From the NCBI GenBank assembly GCA_012845835.1, contig JABAKD010000029.1:8849194-8913193 (forward strand): a stretch of 64,000 nucleotides of DNA, read 5' to 3'. Below the pieces are notes generated by a model. It was not told the DNA's origin. It saw nothing but the letters and a program-made list of their open reading frames with translations, and did no database searches. Both the position numbers and the translations under genes were made by a program. This document shows positions 12,288 to 24,116 of this stretch, in pieces (within the stretch, counting starts at the first letter, position 1; each line of letters starts with the position of its first letter). This DNA is from Undaria pinnatifida (lineage: Eukaryota > Sar > Phaeophyceae > Laminariales > Alariaceae).

Positions 12288-13309
12288 AGTCAGGGGACCA
12301 GCACTATTGATAAAGAAAATAGGCTTTTTGTTTCTATACGCGAGTTTCAGCCGTGCCAAGCGATTTCACCGGGATTATCGTAGAGAGCAGTGGCACGGTT
12401 CAACCAGCTGCATGCACTACTACTACAACTGTTGTATACTCTTGGGAGCCCTTAATTGGCTGTGTGCTCTATAACACTGTTAATAATATTATTAACTATC
12501 AGGTATTTGACATGATAATAAACGGCGGGCGCATAATAAACCCTTTGGAAATCCCCCCCAAAGACTGTGATATAAATATAGTTCACTAGTCTAAAATTAA
12601 GTTGTCTCCAGGACGTACTAAGTAAGGTACGAGGATGAACGGGTTTGAAACTTCAAACTTGAGGAAATTAATATTTGGTGCACACAAATGTGTTGTACTT
12701 CTAACTGCTTGAAGAATGTGCGAATTAATCTAGTACACTGAAAAAAAACGCAAGAAAGAGTTCATTTATTTTGAATTTTGACTCATCATACAGCAGCAGC
12801 GGTGAGTATTTTCCTTGCCTGCTTGTTATTGTGCCTTTGGGAAGTGAGAAAAACACTACGCGCACATGCTCAATACTCTCAACAGTGAAGTGTTGCAACC
12901 CTCTTCTGTTCATGGACTTCAGACGGAAAATAACTGGTCTTGGTATATGTACAACATGATGTAGCGTGACGACTGCGACAAGACCGTACAACTACACAAC
13001 AAGTTTTGAGCGTTATAAAAACCATCAGTTTTGGTCGATCTCTCATGCATGCAGGTATGTATGAAGTAAGTGTATATTTTTTTTTCATTTTTTTAATATT
13101 AGTCTATGATGATAGTAGTTGTTACTAGTAGTGGCAAATTCATCATCGTCACCCTGAATGCGCTCTCTTCTAGATAGCACCCTGGGCAGGTATGTATTTT
13201 GTTAAAATATAATAGAACATACATGCTTTCTCTATTTTGTTCTTGTTGAGAGTGCTTCACATCATCATACCAGGTACTACACACTTACTTCTACTTACAC
13301 TGCTACACT
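12288..13309. other. Intergenic, AT-rich
   Basis: Short frames overlap on opposite strands around 12725-13088 and none is recognisable. No repeats shared with the rest of the window were noted. Confidence 0.4.
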
Positions 13310-13402
13310 ATTGATCGGAGTATCACGCACTCACTGCTGTGCACAGCTTGCGAAGATTTTAGTTACGACAAAATCTTCGATCTCACAGCTGGACCAGGTC
13401 CA
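13310..13402 (+). repeat. Family D fragment with hairpin
   Basis: Carries the D landmark GATCGGAGTATCACGCACT and ends at TCTTCGATCTCACAGCTGG. Within it 13351-13360 (CGAAGATTTT) and 13370-13379 (AAAATCTTCG) form a perfect 10-bp stem with a 9-nt loop. The other D copies have a weaker version of the same stem. Confidence 0.6.
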
Positions 13403-14529
13403 GGTTGAGCGTATCCTTCTTTTTATAACACATTGCTGCTTGTTGATGCTGTCAACATACCAGGTACCGGGTGCCAGGCAAAACCATATATATGATGAAT
13501 GACCGCATTCTCCAGTCCGTGGTCACGAGACAGCAGCCAGCCGTATACAGATCGGATGAACCAGGTAGGCAACTCCAGGGAGGTATGATCTCATTATAAA
13601 TACGACATGCAATCCCCCCCTGTGGTGTGTGATGCTAGGAATACTATTCGCCATATCTGTACCACACGGACGGGTATAGAATGTACTGCTGTGGTATCTA
13701 CACAATTGTCAAGTAGTACATGTGTCAGCACTGTCCCCCAAGGCACATCATCACACACCCCTGTCTGCGGTATCATGTGTAGGGCTTTCAACAAGAAGCA
13801 GATCTGAGAAGCGAAAAATCGAACAAAATATTTCAAAACTGAAAAATATCCGTATGTACGTTGTTGTTGTTGTTGTTGTTTTCTCACATTTAACTCTTGT
13901 CAAAAATCTAGAGTCCGTGGTCACACAAAGGTGCTGGAGCCCTAGGAAGATCCGAAAAACCAAGTGAAATCAAAATTCGTCAGAGAAATACTACGCTCTC
14001 CCGCCTAAAAACGCACGATACAAAAAAAGGCGCACAAGTGAAAAGGTCAAATGTGCAAACTGAACTCACATGGCCGCGGGTATCCACTCAACTACAGCAT
14101 AGAGTTCCCCCGTCCCCACAACTAACCAACTCGCGGCTACAAACTACAGCGGTTGGGCTGCCTGCACCGTACGAACCGCACGGTAATCGTGAGTATAGAC
14201 GAACGCGCCTGCTGTCTGGAGTGCTGTCAGAGTGACGACCCGCGGGCATGCAGTGAAACAAGAGCAATGGAACCAAAAACCACAGCAGTACAGATATCAA
14301 TGATCGCCCCTCCTTCCCGAGTTATTTGACAGGTTGCAGCGCAGCTACGACGCCCGTGCCTGAAAATTGAAAATTGCGGCGGGTCGTTCCCCGTGAAGGG
14401 TATACAACTCCTCTACCAACTCTACAAAAATCAGTGACGTAAGTAACATGTTGTACTACTGCCTCGTAAAAATAATCCTTGAAAAAAAGACGATCGCTGC
14501 TCTATGTATGTAAAAACACTCCACAGCCA
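13403..14529. other. Intergenic, no gene recognised
   Basis: Apart from the (GTT)7 tract, nothing recurs and no frame is convincing. Confidence 0.4.
13860..13880 (+). repeat. (GTT)7 microsatellite
   Basis: Seven GTT units in a row. It makes short Val or Gln runs in overlapping frames that are not taken as genes. Confidence 0.9.
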
Positions 14530-15452
14530 ATCATATCAACCCTCTGCCCGGGCTTGCGTCGCGTGCTTCGTGCTTCGTGACGCGGCCTCTCGAAAACCTT
14601 GCACTTGGGGTGCTGCATGTGACCACGGACTTTATCATGCGAGTTAATGTGAGAACAACATGGATTTCTGACAGACAGAGCGAAAAAGTATGCAGCAGCA
14701 GGGGGCGCTCCTTTTGGCAAGAAAATTATTGATGAGAATGTCGGAATTTCACGCAGCCAAGCCAGTGATTGCCGCGGACCAGCTTGCAGCGAAGAGCCGG
14801 CAGGCCCCCTCACGATCACCGATCAAGATACGCCACGTGCCGAGGGGGGCTGGGACTGCCATCGGGTTTGCTCAAATTTTTATTTGTATTTTGAAAATCA
14901 CAGGTCTGAATCTTGCGTGATTTGGGTTTGGATTTTGAAGTGAGTTGACTAAAATAAAAAATTGTTGCTTTCTTTGCACGCGCCTTTTTGCGCGGTCGAG
15001 CGCTGCTGCTGAGCTTTTTTTGTCGGTCGCAGAAAGTCTTAAGGGGCGTGTGCGGCACCTGGTTGGTGCCATGGGCGCAACAAGGAAAGGGACCCCACTA
15101 TACGCAGGCTCTGTGCGGGCCCGCGAGAAAACGGGGCGTGCACGCCAGATTGCGCACGCAAGCAAGTCAGCCCATGCGTGGAACACTCTCTTTGCATTTT
15201 TTTTCGATTGTTCTCCTCGTCTCTCCCGCTCCCGCAAGGCGATCCGCAATAATTCGACAACAGAGCAAACAACCCTGCGGCGGACTACGACGAGCAGCGC
15301 AAGGCCCACCTTCGGCAGGTTCGGCATCCTTGCCTGGGTCATTGACTGACCCCCTTGTTGTATCCATCTCGTGTATTCTTCGACGATGAACGGTGCGCTG
15401 CTGATGATGACGATGCTGTGAGTCTGGAAGCCGCTCTTTGTGTGTGACTTGG
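14530..15452 (+). pseudogene. Decayed gene, family P copy 1
   Basis: Homologous over its length, at DNA level and in order, to 62868-63705. Two conserved coding blocks are visible. Block 1 (about 14760-14870) starts VIAADQL and continues as PLTITDQDTPRAEGG, but one base is missing relative to copy 2 between these halves, so the frame shifts. Block 2 (about 15290-15390) reads RRAAQGPPSAGSASLPGS then DPLVVSIS and hits a stop; a further piece, SLEAAL, is in another frame. The family is unrecognised. Several frame breaks support a pseudogene or an old transposon-borne gene. No transposase motif was seen. Confidence 0.6.
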
Positions 15453-17149
15453 TCCCGGCCCGGCGGGGCCTTTTTTTTTTTTTACTCAAGACACGAAAAA
15501 ACAGCTGAACAAGCCTGGAAACCCGGGAGTGGACATCAAATATACCCAGGTACACACAAGCCTTTTTTATGGTGGGTGTTCTGTCTGCTTGTTGTGTCGC
15601 CGTGGGGTGGGTGTGCCTGCCTGTCTGTCCTGTGTGCAGTCAGCATACTGGTGTACCTATTACTACATACATACAGTACTGCAGTATGAAGTAGGTGGTG
15701 AACCTCCCTCATATCACAGGACAAAACAAAAGAGAGAGGAGGAAGACGACAAGACCCCAGGGGGGAAGGGACCATGGGTGGTGGACGGCGGCTCACTCGC
15801 TCCCCGAGATGGCCGAGTATGATAACGTCAAAAAATGAAATTCCCCCCGTGGTTTCCTGTTTCATACAAGGTCTTCAAGAACCAACCAACTAACTGCTCC
15901 CCGCGTACCAGGTGTACTGCTGTACGTACTGCTGCACTGCTGTACTGCTGCATGTAGTAAAGGTTTGGTCGGTGGGTGGGTGGAGGGTGCACTGCGTCTT
16001 CCGTGGTGGGTGGGTGGGCCGTTCCGTACGTGGGGTCTTTTTTCATGCTGTAGACGAAGTTTTTTTTTGTTTCTAAAATACCGGCCTCCCACTGGTGTGC
16101 TTGGGAGTACCAGGTGCCGTCCCCACTGCTGTACTCCTCTGTCCTTTTCTACCGTACGTACTGGTACATTGCCGTACTGCTGCTCTGTTATTTTTTTTTG
16201 TTTTTTCAGTACTCACATACAGAGGATGATGCAGGACCAATTTGTTCTTTTCCGCCTTAGATCGGTCGGCAATTAATTGGCAAACTTCGGGAGTATCACT
16301 AGTGTACTAATATTAAGTCCAAAGAGCGACTTCCTTTTTTTTCAAGTTGCGTATGTCACTTCATCATGATGCGGGTGTCTCTCATTTCTATGAATGTGTG
16401 TGTTCCATTCCTCATGTACGTACCATGCCCTATTATCATGTGCGCATATTCATGATTGTAGTATTTATTTGTATGTGCACATATATACTACGTGAAGTAC
16501 GTATTTATCACCATCCTCCATGTTTCACATGCCTCTCGCGTCTCATATTATTCCTGCTTGCTGCTGTCTGCATGTATGCCTCATCTAGGCTCCATTCCTA
16601 CGCCATCAAGGGCCGTAGTCTGCCAACCGCCCGCCCCTATGCTCCTCGTATCCTCCTGACAAACTCGCAAAGGGTTTGCCGCGAGGCGCCTTCTTCGAGA
16701 TAGCTACACCGACGCGTGGTACCCAAGACTATCTGCATGATACTCTCCTTGTATATATCCCGTTCTTCGCAAGGGACCTTCCATCCCTCTTCCTCCCGAT
16801 AAACTTGCTGCTACATAGCCGATTGACGAAGCTGCCAGAATTTTCCCCGCTCGACACGGCCAAAGCTGGTTCCACCACGAAAGCGGCACGTTTGTGATTG
16901 CGCTCTTTGGAGGGCACTTGTTGTCCCGGACGCAAGATGTTGCGCACGGCGCTCCAACGCCGCACTCACACGCGCGCACGCATGATCTTCCACACGTTTT
17001 GATTTGAGGAAGGACCACCTATCGGCAGTCTTGTCCCGCGGTCACAGAGAGCTCTCCTATCGACGGAGGGCAGGTGTGCCTCCACTTTCAACGACTGCGG
17101 GGGCGGCGGTCGCGGATGGTGGAAGGAAATAGAAGGCCTCGATATTCCC
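15453..17149. other. Intergenic, no gene recognised
   Basis: GTACTGCTGTACTGC-type words recur at 15900-16190 as a loose low-complexity region. Frames at 16347-16703 (plus) and 16704-17018 (minus) have no recognised features. Confidence 0.4.
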
Positions 17150-17290
17150 CTCGTCCTCCTTCGCGCTCCCTCCCCATCCCGCCCCCGCCCCCTCTCCCTC
17201 CTCCGTTCTTCTCCCCCCCCCCCCCCCCCAGCATCCTCTCTCGCCCCCCCCCCCCCTCCCCCCCCCTCTCCCCCTCCCCTTCCCCCCTTG
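17150..17290 (+). repeat. Polypyrimidine (C-rich) tract
   Basis: Almost pure C/T with two C-runs over ten bases. It could be the pyrimidine tract of a plus-strand intron, but no exon follows: it runs straight into the MITE at 17305. Confidence 0.7.
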
Positions 17291-17304
17291 TTGAGCGCTG
17301 GAGG

Positions 17305-17874
17305 GGACCAAGGCTATACCACGGTGGGGGGGGGGTACCCCCTTTTTCAATAGTTACTGGGTTTAATTAAGTCACTCGCGCACGAACGGGTGAATCCGTA
17401 CCTCACCGACAAATATACTTTAGTTTTGATGTTTTTGACGCAGGGGTAGCTTACTATTTCATTGCGGATTTTTATACCGCAAAATGAAAACATCACGACG
17501 AAACCTTTCCAGACCGCAAAAGGAGCAGGGCACATGATACGACAGAGGTTCACCGTTTATTTTCCGAGGCTGCTGAGTTGAGGAGCTCAAATACCTCACA
17601 AAAAACTCATGCCACAAGCAGATACAAGATGCCAGCCGATGCACAAACCAATGGCCTATATATTTTAATATACATCGCATTGCACACAGACAGAAGCAAT
17701 GCTCCGAGGGTTTTGAGGTCAGGCGCCCTCTAGCAGAAAAAATATATGGGAAAAGGTGCTACCTCTATCGTAGCACGCGTCGCAGGGGGGTCACTTGCGC
17801 GAGTGACCCCGAGCCACTCACTGCAAAAAAAGGCCCTTAAAAAGGGACCCCCCTAGGTTACCGCAGCCTTGGTC
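17305..17874. mobile_element. MITE family F, copy 1 (570 bp)
   Basis: Inverted ends: left GGACCAAGGCTATACCACGG then a G-run and TACCCCC; right, read inward, GACCAAGGCTGCGGTAACC then GGGGGGTCCC. Near the right end is the near-palindrome GGTCACTTGCGCGAGTGACC, a family signature. This is the longest copy; its extra middle (17400-17760) includes a short relic of family E (TATCGTAGCACGCG). No transposase is seen. Confidence 0.65.
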
Positions 17875-18022
17875 AGGGGGTGTATGATGCGGCGAGCGCG
17901 TGGGTTTTTGGATTCCGTCGGCGTTTGGTTGTCGACTGGCAGGCCTTTTCCTCGAGGAGCGACACACCTTCTTGTCATCCACGCTGTCCATCTCACATGT
18001 TCATAAGCTGGGCGTGTGGCAG

Positions 18023-18267
18023 AGATGGGTCTGTGGCGGTGCATCAGATACAACGTATTCGCCCGTGATCTTGCCGAGTTTGAGGCATACGGAAAACTTA
18101 TTACCTCATCTGGGTGTGGCGTGTGCGGAGCGCAAAGAAAGGCAGATAGACACCGCCACGAACAAAGGAAAGCGTTTCGTAATGGGGCTTGCCTTGTCGC
18201 CGAGAGGCGTGCCTGGTGTCTCAAAATAAAGTGGGCGCGCTCCACTGCTGAGGAGTTCACTGGCGAG
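18023..18267 (+). CDS. Possible exon, unknown protein
   Basis: An open frame encodes about 81 residues containing DLAEFEAYGKLI, CGVCGAQRKADRHRHEQR and CLKIKWARSTAEEF. It is preceded by a pyrimidine-rich stretch and a possible acceptor (TGTGGCAG|AG) and followed by a possible donor (GGCGAG|GTGGCG). The composition looks coding and the Cys/His cluster could bind metal, but I do not recognise the family. A minus frame covers the same bases, so the strand is uncertain. Confidence 0.25.
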
Positions 18268-18660
18268 GTGGCGGGGGGCGGAGGGGGTCTGGGTCAGTGT
18301 TTGCTTCTCGTCGTCTTGTTTTTCACCTTTTTTCTCACCCACATGTGCGAGGGGCGGAAGCCATGTACTTACCTGGTAGCTAGACAGCACATCAGAGGGC
18401 TGCATGTGTTTTTCTTGCTTACCCTCCTCTACACCTATTTGTAGATACAGACAACATTGAGACTGTTGTGCAGTTGCATGCGAGTAAAACTGTAGTCGTG
18501 TCCGTCACACATAGTGGTGTCGCTGAGCACTTACATCACCCCAGACACCAATGCTCTAGCCTATCACCTGGCAGCATGCAGCAGTGGCAGCGCAGAGGGG
18601 GTTTGCTTTCGACTGTAGCGTGGGTTAAGATATATCGCGCGCTCTTGTGTGATACGTGTG

Positions 18661-19247
18661 GACGGTTGCTACGATAGAGGCATATATAAAGCACTTTTCA
18701 TCTGAAATCGTGTTTCTGCATATGACGGGGATCCTTAACCCAGGACCAAGGCTACGTACGGTAGGAGCGTACCCCCTTTATTCGCTACCGGCTTTGAGCC
18801 AGTCGAGGCGGTCGCGCGAGTGACTCTGTACCTCGACTGACAACAAAACACGTTCGGCGATTTTTTCGGTGAAGCGTGTAGCTAGCCATCCCTTTTCGCA
18901 TTACTATCGAGAATGTTGAACAGCACGAAAGCCTGTGACCGCGAGGAACAGGGGGTTCCCTTGAGCGATTGACACCAAGCCACTGAAAAACAAACAAGTG
19001 CCCAAAAGGGGGTAAAATATAACATAACCCCGCCCTACCGTACCATTGGTCCCAAAATCGTCGGAACTTGAGTAATTTTTGTTCGTGATTTTCTCGTCGT
19101 GTACCTAGTCCATGGGATTTTTCATCCGGTGGCAGTTTTATGTTTCTCCGAAAATCGGATTTCGAGGTTAAGGACATGTCTTAAGCTCCGAAAGTGAGGG
19201 GTAGTATTAGAAAAAAAGCGGCGCGCCTATATCGTAGCACGCGTCTA
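18661..19247. mobile_element. MITE family E, copy 1, interrupted
   Basis: The left end GGTTGCTACGATAGAGG and the right end CCTATATCGTAGCACGCG are inverted. The inside matches the 250-bp copy at 60325-60574 (ATGACGGGG, CCTTAACCC, AAAATCGTCGGAA, TTTTTCATCCGGT, GTTTTTCTCC). Between CCTTAACCC and AAAATCG this copy carries a complete family F element. It is non-coding. Confidence 0.75.
18743..19052. mobile_element. MITE family F inside family E
   Basis: 310 bp from GGACCAAGGCTACGTACGG to CCGTACCATTGGTCC, inserted in E copy 1. The uninterrupted E copy at 60.3 kb shows the empty site (CCTTAACCCAAAATCG). A 2-bp CA or 4-bp CCCA duplication fits; the boundary is ambiguous by two bases. This is direct evidence that F moved after E. 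Confidence 0.75.
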
Positions 19248-19399
19248 CAGTAGCATGGTGCGCGGTGCGCGCGCGTGGTGCAGAGTGACAGACGTCGTCA
19301 CGTTGTTTGTACACTAATTCCAAGTATTTTGGACCCGAAAATAAATGTGGGTGCGCTTCTGAATAGATGGAATCCACAGGAGGGAACTCCACTCAACGA

Positions 19400-19490
19400 C
19401 CTTCTGGCCAAGCCATGGTCACAGGTGTCAAGCCTCCCCCCTTGGCCCACCGGAATATGTATTCATTTCTACCGCGCATACATCGCGACA
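19400..19490 (-). mobile_element. SINE family A, 3' fragment
   Basis: The plus strand reads CTTCTGGCCAAGCCATGGTC, ACAGGTGTCA, CACCGGAATAT, TTTTTATCGCGC-like. This matches the tail-side 90 bp of family A only. Confidence 0.6.
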
Positions 19491-21560
19491 TGTCCGTTGG
19501 CCGTCGATGATCATCGAGGTTTCGTACGGAATCAAAATAAGACAAAAGTAACCACGTTAATTTTTTGCCATTCTTTATGCTCCTACACCACGCGTCACGA
19601 CGCTCATGAGTGCAGACAGAAAGGACACCATAATCATATTGAAAGCAAGCAGCCAAGCGTAAACGAAGTAGCCTGACTGCGGATCTCTCGTACGGTGCTA
19701 GAGCAACGATAGACCGCATTATATTCTAATATATCCAGTTAAAAGAGGGTTTGCTTGGGAGCAACTACGACTATCACCCACTTCCTAATTCGCCTTCTTG
19801 GAGACGTTTTTGGCATACTAAACCTGCCTTCAGAGGGTTAACGCAAAAAACAAAATCGAAATATCACGCCTCTTCATATAGTAAAACCTACGAGTTCCCA
19901 CCTTCAGAGGGCTGGGTAAAAAAATAGCAAGTTGTACAAAATAATACCAAACAAGCACAGAATACCCCAAAATTGCCGGAATCCGTCACCAGTAGGGCAC
20001 AGCACCATGTACCTACTGTAGAAACTTATCTCGTCCGTATACCGTGACACCATATTAATAGTGATCGCTGGCTTGAAATCGCCGAGAAACACAAAGGAAG
20101 CTGTCGTATAGTTTGACGAGGCATCGTGCCTGTATGGGTATGGACGGGCACACAAAGACAGGCATATTACCTAGCCTCCAGCCTGAACATCAAGTCTACC
20201 AATGGCCTGTTAAGAGCCCATCCTCCCCAAACGCGATCAGTAGTCCCAGCTGCACGGCATACAACATCGCCATCAACACCACCATCACAACAGCACAACC
20301 AACCCAAGATAAGCATCCACAACTAAAGCGAAAGCCTCTTCCTCCTCGTCGCCTAGGCTGCGCTACCTGTGCCTCTCTGTCTACGTGCCTGCGTTCCTCT
20401 GCGTTTGGGTGTCTACCTGCTGCCTGATTTTTTAACCTGCCTGTCTGTCTAGCAGCCTGCTTGTCTGTCTGGTTATCTGTCTGTACCTGCCTAGATAATG
20501 CGTGATTGCCTGACTGAGTGCCGTAAAATTTGTCAAAAGCCCTACACTACTGAACCCAACAGCTAGCGTTGGTATCAGTCTGAACAAAAAAAGAAGCAAA
20601 CGCCCCCCATCCCTGCCCCCTATCGAAAACCACGGCACACTAATACGGTCAAAATCAAGCAAAAAAGTGGCAAACATCTCGCCTAACACTCGTGCGTAGC
20701 GCGATTTGCGTTAGTAACCGCTCTGTCGTGGACTGCCAGCCCAGGTTGAAGCAATAAATTAGGGGGAAAAAAAGAACGGCCTCAGCCTTACCACCTTCGT
20801 AACCAACTGCACCAATCCACAATTCGGCAAAAAGTTACGTCAAATCAGAGTTTGACACTTCATAAAGAGGTAAAACTGTTAAAACCCAACGTTTTCCGCA
20901 GTAAAAGGGATACCCCTCGTCCAACCTCCCCCTATAAAATTGTTTCAAGTTGATATTGTCAGTAGTAAGAAATAGGCATCCTCTCCCTGCCCACCCACCC
21001 GCCTCCTTGCCGACACTACAGCCCTTGGTTCCTTCGAGAAAATAGGCCAATAGGATAGAAGGCGCGCGCGGTAGGTCCATCTGGTTGGTGGCTTCTACCG
21101 GCATTGATAACGTAAGAACAAGCATATGGTAAACACGTAAAAAGTGCACACCTCCCGCCCTTTGCCAAGCCTGATCAACCCGCCTCCCGTTGCCCATCGT
21201 CACCATCACGTTTTGCTCCTCTCCCCGTTCACCCGTTACAATGAAATCACGACTTCACGCCTCCGCTTTCCCCAATGTCGTTTGTTATCACTGTCCCTTG
21301 TTGCACTTCATCCTGCCAGCCATCCTTACATTTTGTTTTTTGATCGTTGCTCGCCGTTCGCGGCCCTTCGTCCCGCCTCTCACGCCCCACTCCGCCAACA
21401 AAATCCTCCCCCTGCCCCCCCCACCGCAATGCATGCATGATGTGTGTGTTTTCCACCGTCCATCACAATATCTACCGCCGCACTTCATCCATTCCGCGGA
21501 AAACACTCTTTCCCCTTTTCCAAAGCGGGTAGCCCATCTGCCAGACACATCCAAGAACAA
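19491..21560. other. Intergenic
   Basis: Contains a CTGCCTGTCTGT-type low-complexity stretch (20425-20495) and a short direct repeat CCTTCAGAGGG (about 19830 and 19900). A plus frame of 244 codons (21190-21924) runs into the tandem duplication below. It is Pro/His/Cys-rich and unrecognised, so I do not call it a gene. Confidence 0.4.
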
Positions 21561-21564
21561 ACAA

Positions 21565-21830
21565 AACACTCTGCGAGGGCAGAGGTATATTAATAGCTCA
21601 TCGGACTGTTTCCTAAACATGGGTAGACAAAGCAATGGAGTGTGCGCTCCGTCGATACGATCGCCATCCCTCCTCCCCAGAGCGAGAAACTTATCCCAAA
21701 CCACGGCCAAATGCCAAAATACTCGGCGAGGGCAGCGGTTACCGGAGGGTCTCGTAAATGTCGGGAGGCAATGCAATGGCGGGTGTGCGACGTCAATATC
21801 ACCACCTCTGCCAGTCCACCCTTCCCACGG
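21565..21830 (+). repeat. Diverged tandem duplication, about 150 bp unit
   Basis: The first copy starts CTGCGAGGGCAGAGGT and contains ATGGGTAGACAAAGCAATGG and GTGTGCGCTCCGTCGATACG. The second starts CGGCGAGGGCAGCGGT and contains GTCGGGAGGCAATGCAATGG and GTGTGCGACGTCAATATC. Confidence 0.5.
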
Positions 21831-22114
21831 CCGCCTCCGCCGCCACGAAAGGGAACACCCTCCTTGCCCTCAACACCTGACGTCCAAGCGTGTTCAACTG
21901 TGGGGTGCGTACGTGAAAAAATGACATCAACAGGCAGCGAAGAAAGAGCGTCGACGTCAACAATGCCGTCAGGATCAAGGCTGAAGGTGGACGGTCTATT
22001 TTCATGTCGTCAAGACAGGTTTAGTCTAGACTTGTAAAACACAAGTTCTCTCCCGCCAAGAGAAGAAAATGTCTTCATCCGATATTATAAGTGTACCAGA
22101 TTTACAATGACTCC

Positions 22115-22745
22115 ACTTGACGACCGCCCGTCAAGGGGAAAAAGTGTGCCGTCAGTCGACATATTGGCCATTAACCCCTGTAAAACTTCATCCCTGTTTT
22201 CGGAGACGAAATTTTTGCAATTTGTGTTTAGAAAAAGTTTTTGAAGTGGTGAAGGGGTTATTCGTTCTAGTATAGGGCGTTCCTTGACGGTTATCCGTCA
22301 AATGGCAAGACTACCGTCAACCTGCATACTTGGCACTATACTTGTCTTCGTGTTGGGAGTTCCTTGACCGCAATCCGTCAAGGGCAAGGGTGCTATCAGC
22401 CAAACATGTCAGGATACGGGAAATCACCAAGCGATCATTCAGTCAAGGCTGCTTGTCAAGGCGTTTCCATCCGTCTAGACGGATTGTCCCCTATCCCCCG
22501 GGTAGAATAGGCCAGTACGATTTCTGTGGAAGCTCCTATTTTATACGTGCTTTTAGTAATATGCCTGCATAATTTATGTGGTAATATCTATTTTGCATAT
22601 CTTTATTTCAGTGGTGTTAGGCGTTGCTCATAAACGAGAATATAGCTTTTCATGTCCCCGGTTTTCGCCGTCAAGGCTGACTGCCATGGAGGTTTCTTGA
22701 CAGCGTCTGTCAACGGGTCGTGGTGCCTTCTGCTCACATATTTGC
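22115..22745. repeat. Cluster of CCGTCAAGG/CCTTGACGG words
   Basis: The 9-mer CCGTCAAGG or its reverse or near variants occurs about ten times (GCCCGTCAAGGGG, CCTTGACGGTTATCCGTCAA, CCTTGACCGCAATCCGTCAA, CCGTCAAGGC, TTGACAGCGTCTGTCAACGG). A relic of the piggyBac-like MITE lies at 22170-22270. The pattern resembles subterminal transposase-binding arrays, but ends were not found. Confidence 0.45.
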
Positions 22746-23009
22746 CATCAACCGACATGTTTGATCAAGATGGGGATAGACGAAAATTTGATCTGGGAAT
22801 AAATATGCAGCTGGTCTGCACGAGTCTTCGATTCGCAAGATATAGGACTGCGAGACCCGTCCTGTATGATATTGGATGGCCAAAGAACAACATTATCAGG
22901 CCAAAGAAAACTGTAGTAGTCTTGTTCAAGCAGCGTTGCGCACCCTCAAAAAGAGAGACGAGTACTGCTAATGTTCGTAGTGAAACATCCAGCTTATATT
23001 GGATTGATG

Positions 23010-23300
23010 TGGGCGTCCCCGATGGAGTAGCGAGAGATTTCCGTCCTTAATAACGTCCAAGTCGTGGGTTCAAGTTTCAGCGAGTGCATGCCCGTGCTCT
23101 CAGAGACCTTTTCTTGCGAAAAATTGATGAACGGAAAGCACGAGAACGTGAGTTAGCAAAATTCGACGAAAATCGACGAGCGTAAAAAAGCTGACAAGTG
23201 GGAATGCTGCAATCTATGCGCAATAAAAATGAAGGCATGCACCACGGGGGGGTAGGGAAGACACTTGCGACCACGGCTTGTCCAGAAGGTCGCCCAGGGT
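23010..23300 (+). mobile_element. SINE family A, copy 3
   Basis: A tRNA-like head with B box GGGTTCAAGTTTC near 23068, then body GAACGGAAAGCACGAGAACG, AGTGGGAATGCTGC, AATGAAGGCATGCACC and 3' end ACCACGGCTTGTCCAGAAGG. There is no clear A tail. It is more diverged than the 50-58 kb copies. Confidence 0.65.
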
Positions 23301-23489
23301 ACGCCCTTTTACAGTTTAGTTGGAGAGTAAAAGTGACACTGAAAATAAAAAAGCAGGATGACTTCACACCGTCGGAGAGCGAAAAAAACGAGAAAAACGT
23401 ACCGGAAACAGCAGCATTGAAAAAAAACAGCATTTCTTTTTACCATTGCCTTTAAATTCCAGCTCAACTCGTAAGAAGCTTTAATATAC

Positions 23490-23715
23490 CCTCAACGACG
23501 TTCTGGTCGAGCCGTTCTCCCCCTCGGTACGTGCCTTCAGATTCATCGCACATAGGGTTCAGCATTTCCACTTTTCAGCTTTTTATGCTCGCCGACTTTC
23601 ATCGACTTTTTTTTAGCTCACACTCTCACGCTTTCCGCAACTCATTTTTTACCGCAAGGAAGATCCCTGCGAGCACGAGAATGCACTCCTCAAGAGAGGA
23701 TTCGAACGCACATCA
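23490..23715 (-). mobile_element. SINE family A, copy 4
   Basis: The reverse complement gives GAGGATTCGAACGC-like B box, GCGGAAAGCGTGAGAGTGTG, GCTGAACCCTATG and a tail side ending in CTCGACCAGAACG. It faces copy 3 at a distance of 190 bp. Confidence 0.6.
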
Positions 23716-23720
23716 TTGAC

Positions 23721-24116
23721 TTTGATAGGGACGAGATTCACCTACCTACTACTTCATATTAAACATAAAAATATATTATTGAAAAAAGACAACAAAAAAA
23801 CGTAAGCATTTTACCATTAATTTTTGACCACTCCCCAGGGGACGCCTGACCAATATTATTACAAAAATGGCGAAAAAAAATCCGTAGCACTGCAGATTTC
23901 TGGACTAATAAGCTGAAAAATATACGAAATATTATGAGGTGCTTATGGACGGTCGACCGTGAAGGAGCTCATGCTGCATATCACCGGACGGCAAACGCAA
24001 TTATAAGAACAGAACTACAAATAACATTACCATGACAGCAACGAAAGGAAGCAGACAAGACACAACTACCGCCAGGCCTTACTGACCATGAGTCGCGGTT
24101 GATTTCCATTTCTCCC
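23721..24116. other. Intergenic spacer
   Basis: AT-rich, with no repeat or gene recognised. It lies downstream of the minus-strand frame that ends at 24117. Confidence 0.4.

Noticed and set aside
14872-15555. 227-codon minus frame
   Set aside because: The duplicate at 62.9 kb is conserved as protein on plus, not in this minus frame.
21190-21924. 244-codon plus frame as a gene
   Set aside because: It runs through a diverged tandem duplication whose units are not kept in the same frame and has no domain.
22652-23050. 132-codon plus frame as a gene
   Set aside because: It begins in the CCGTCAAGG word cluster and ends in a SINE head.
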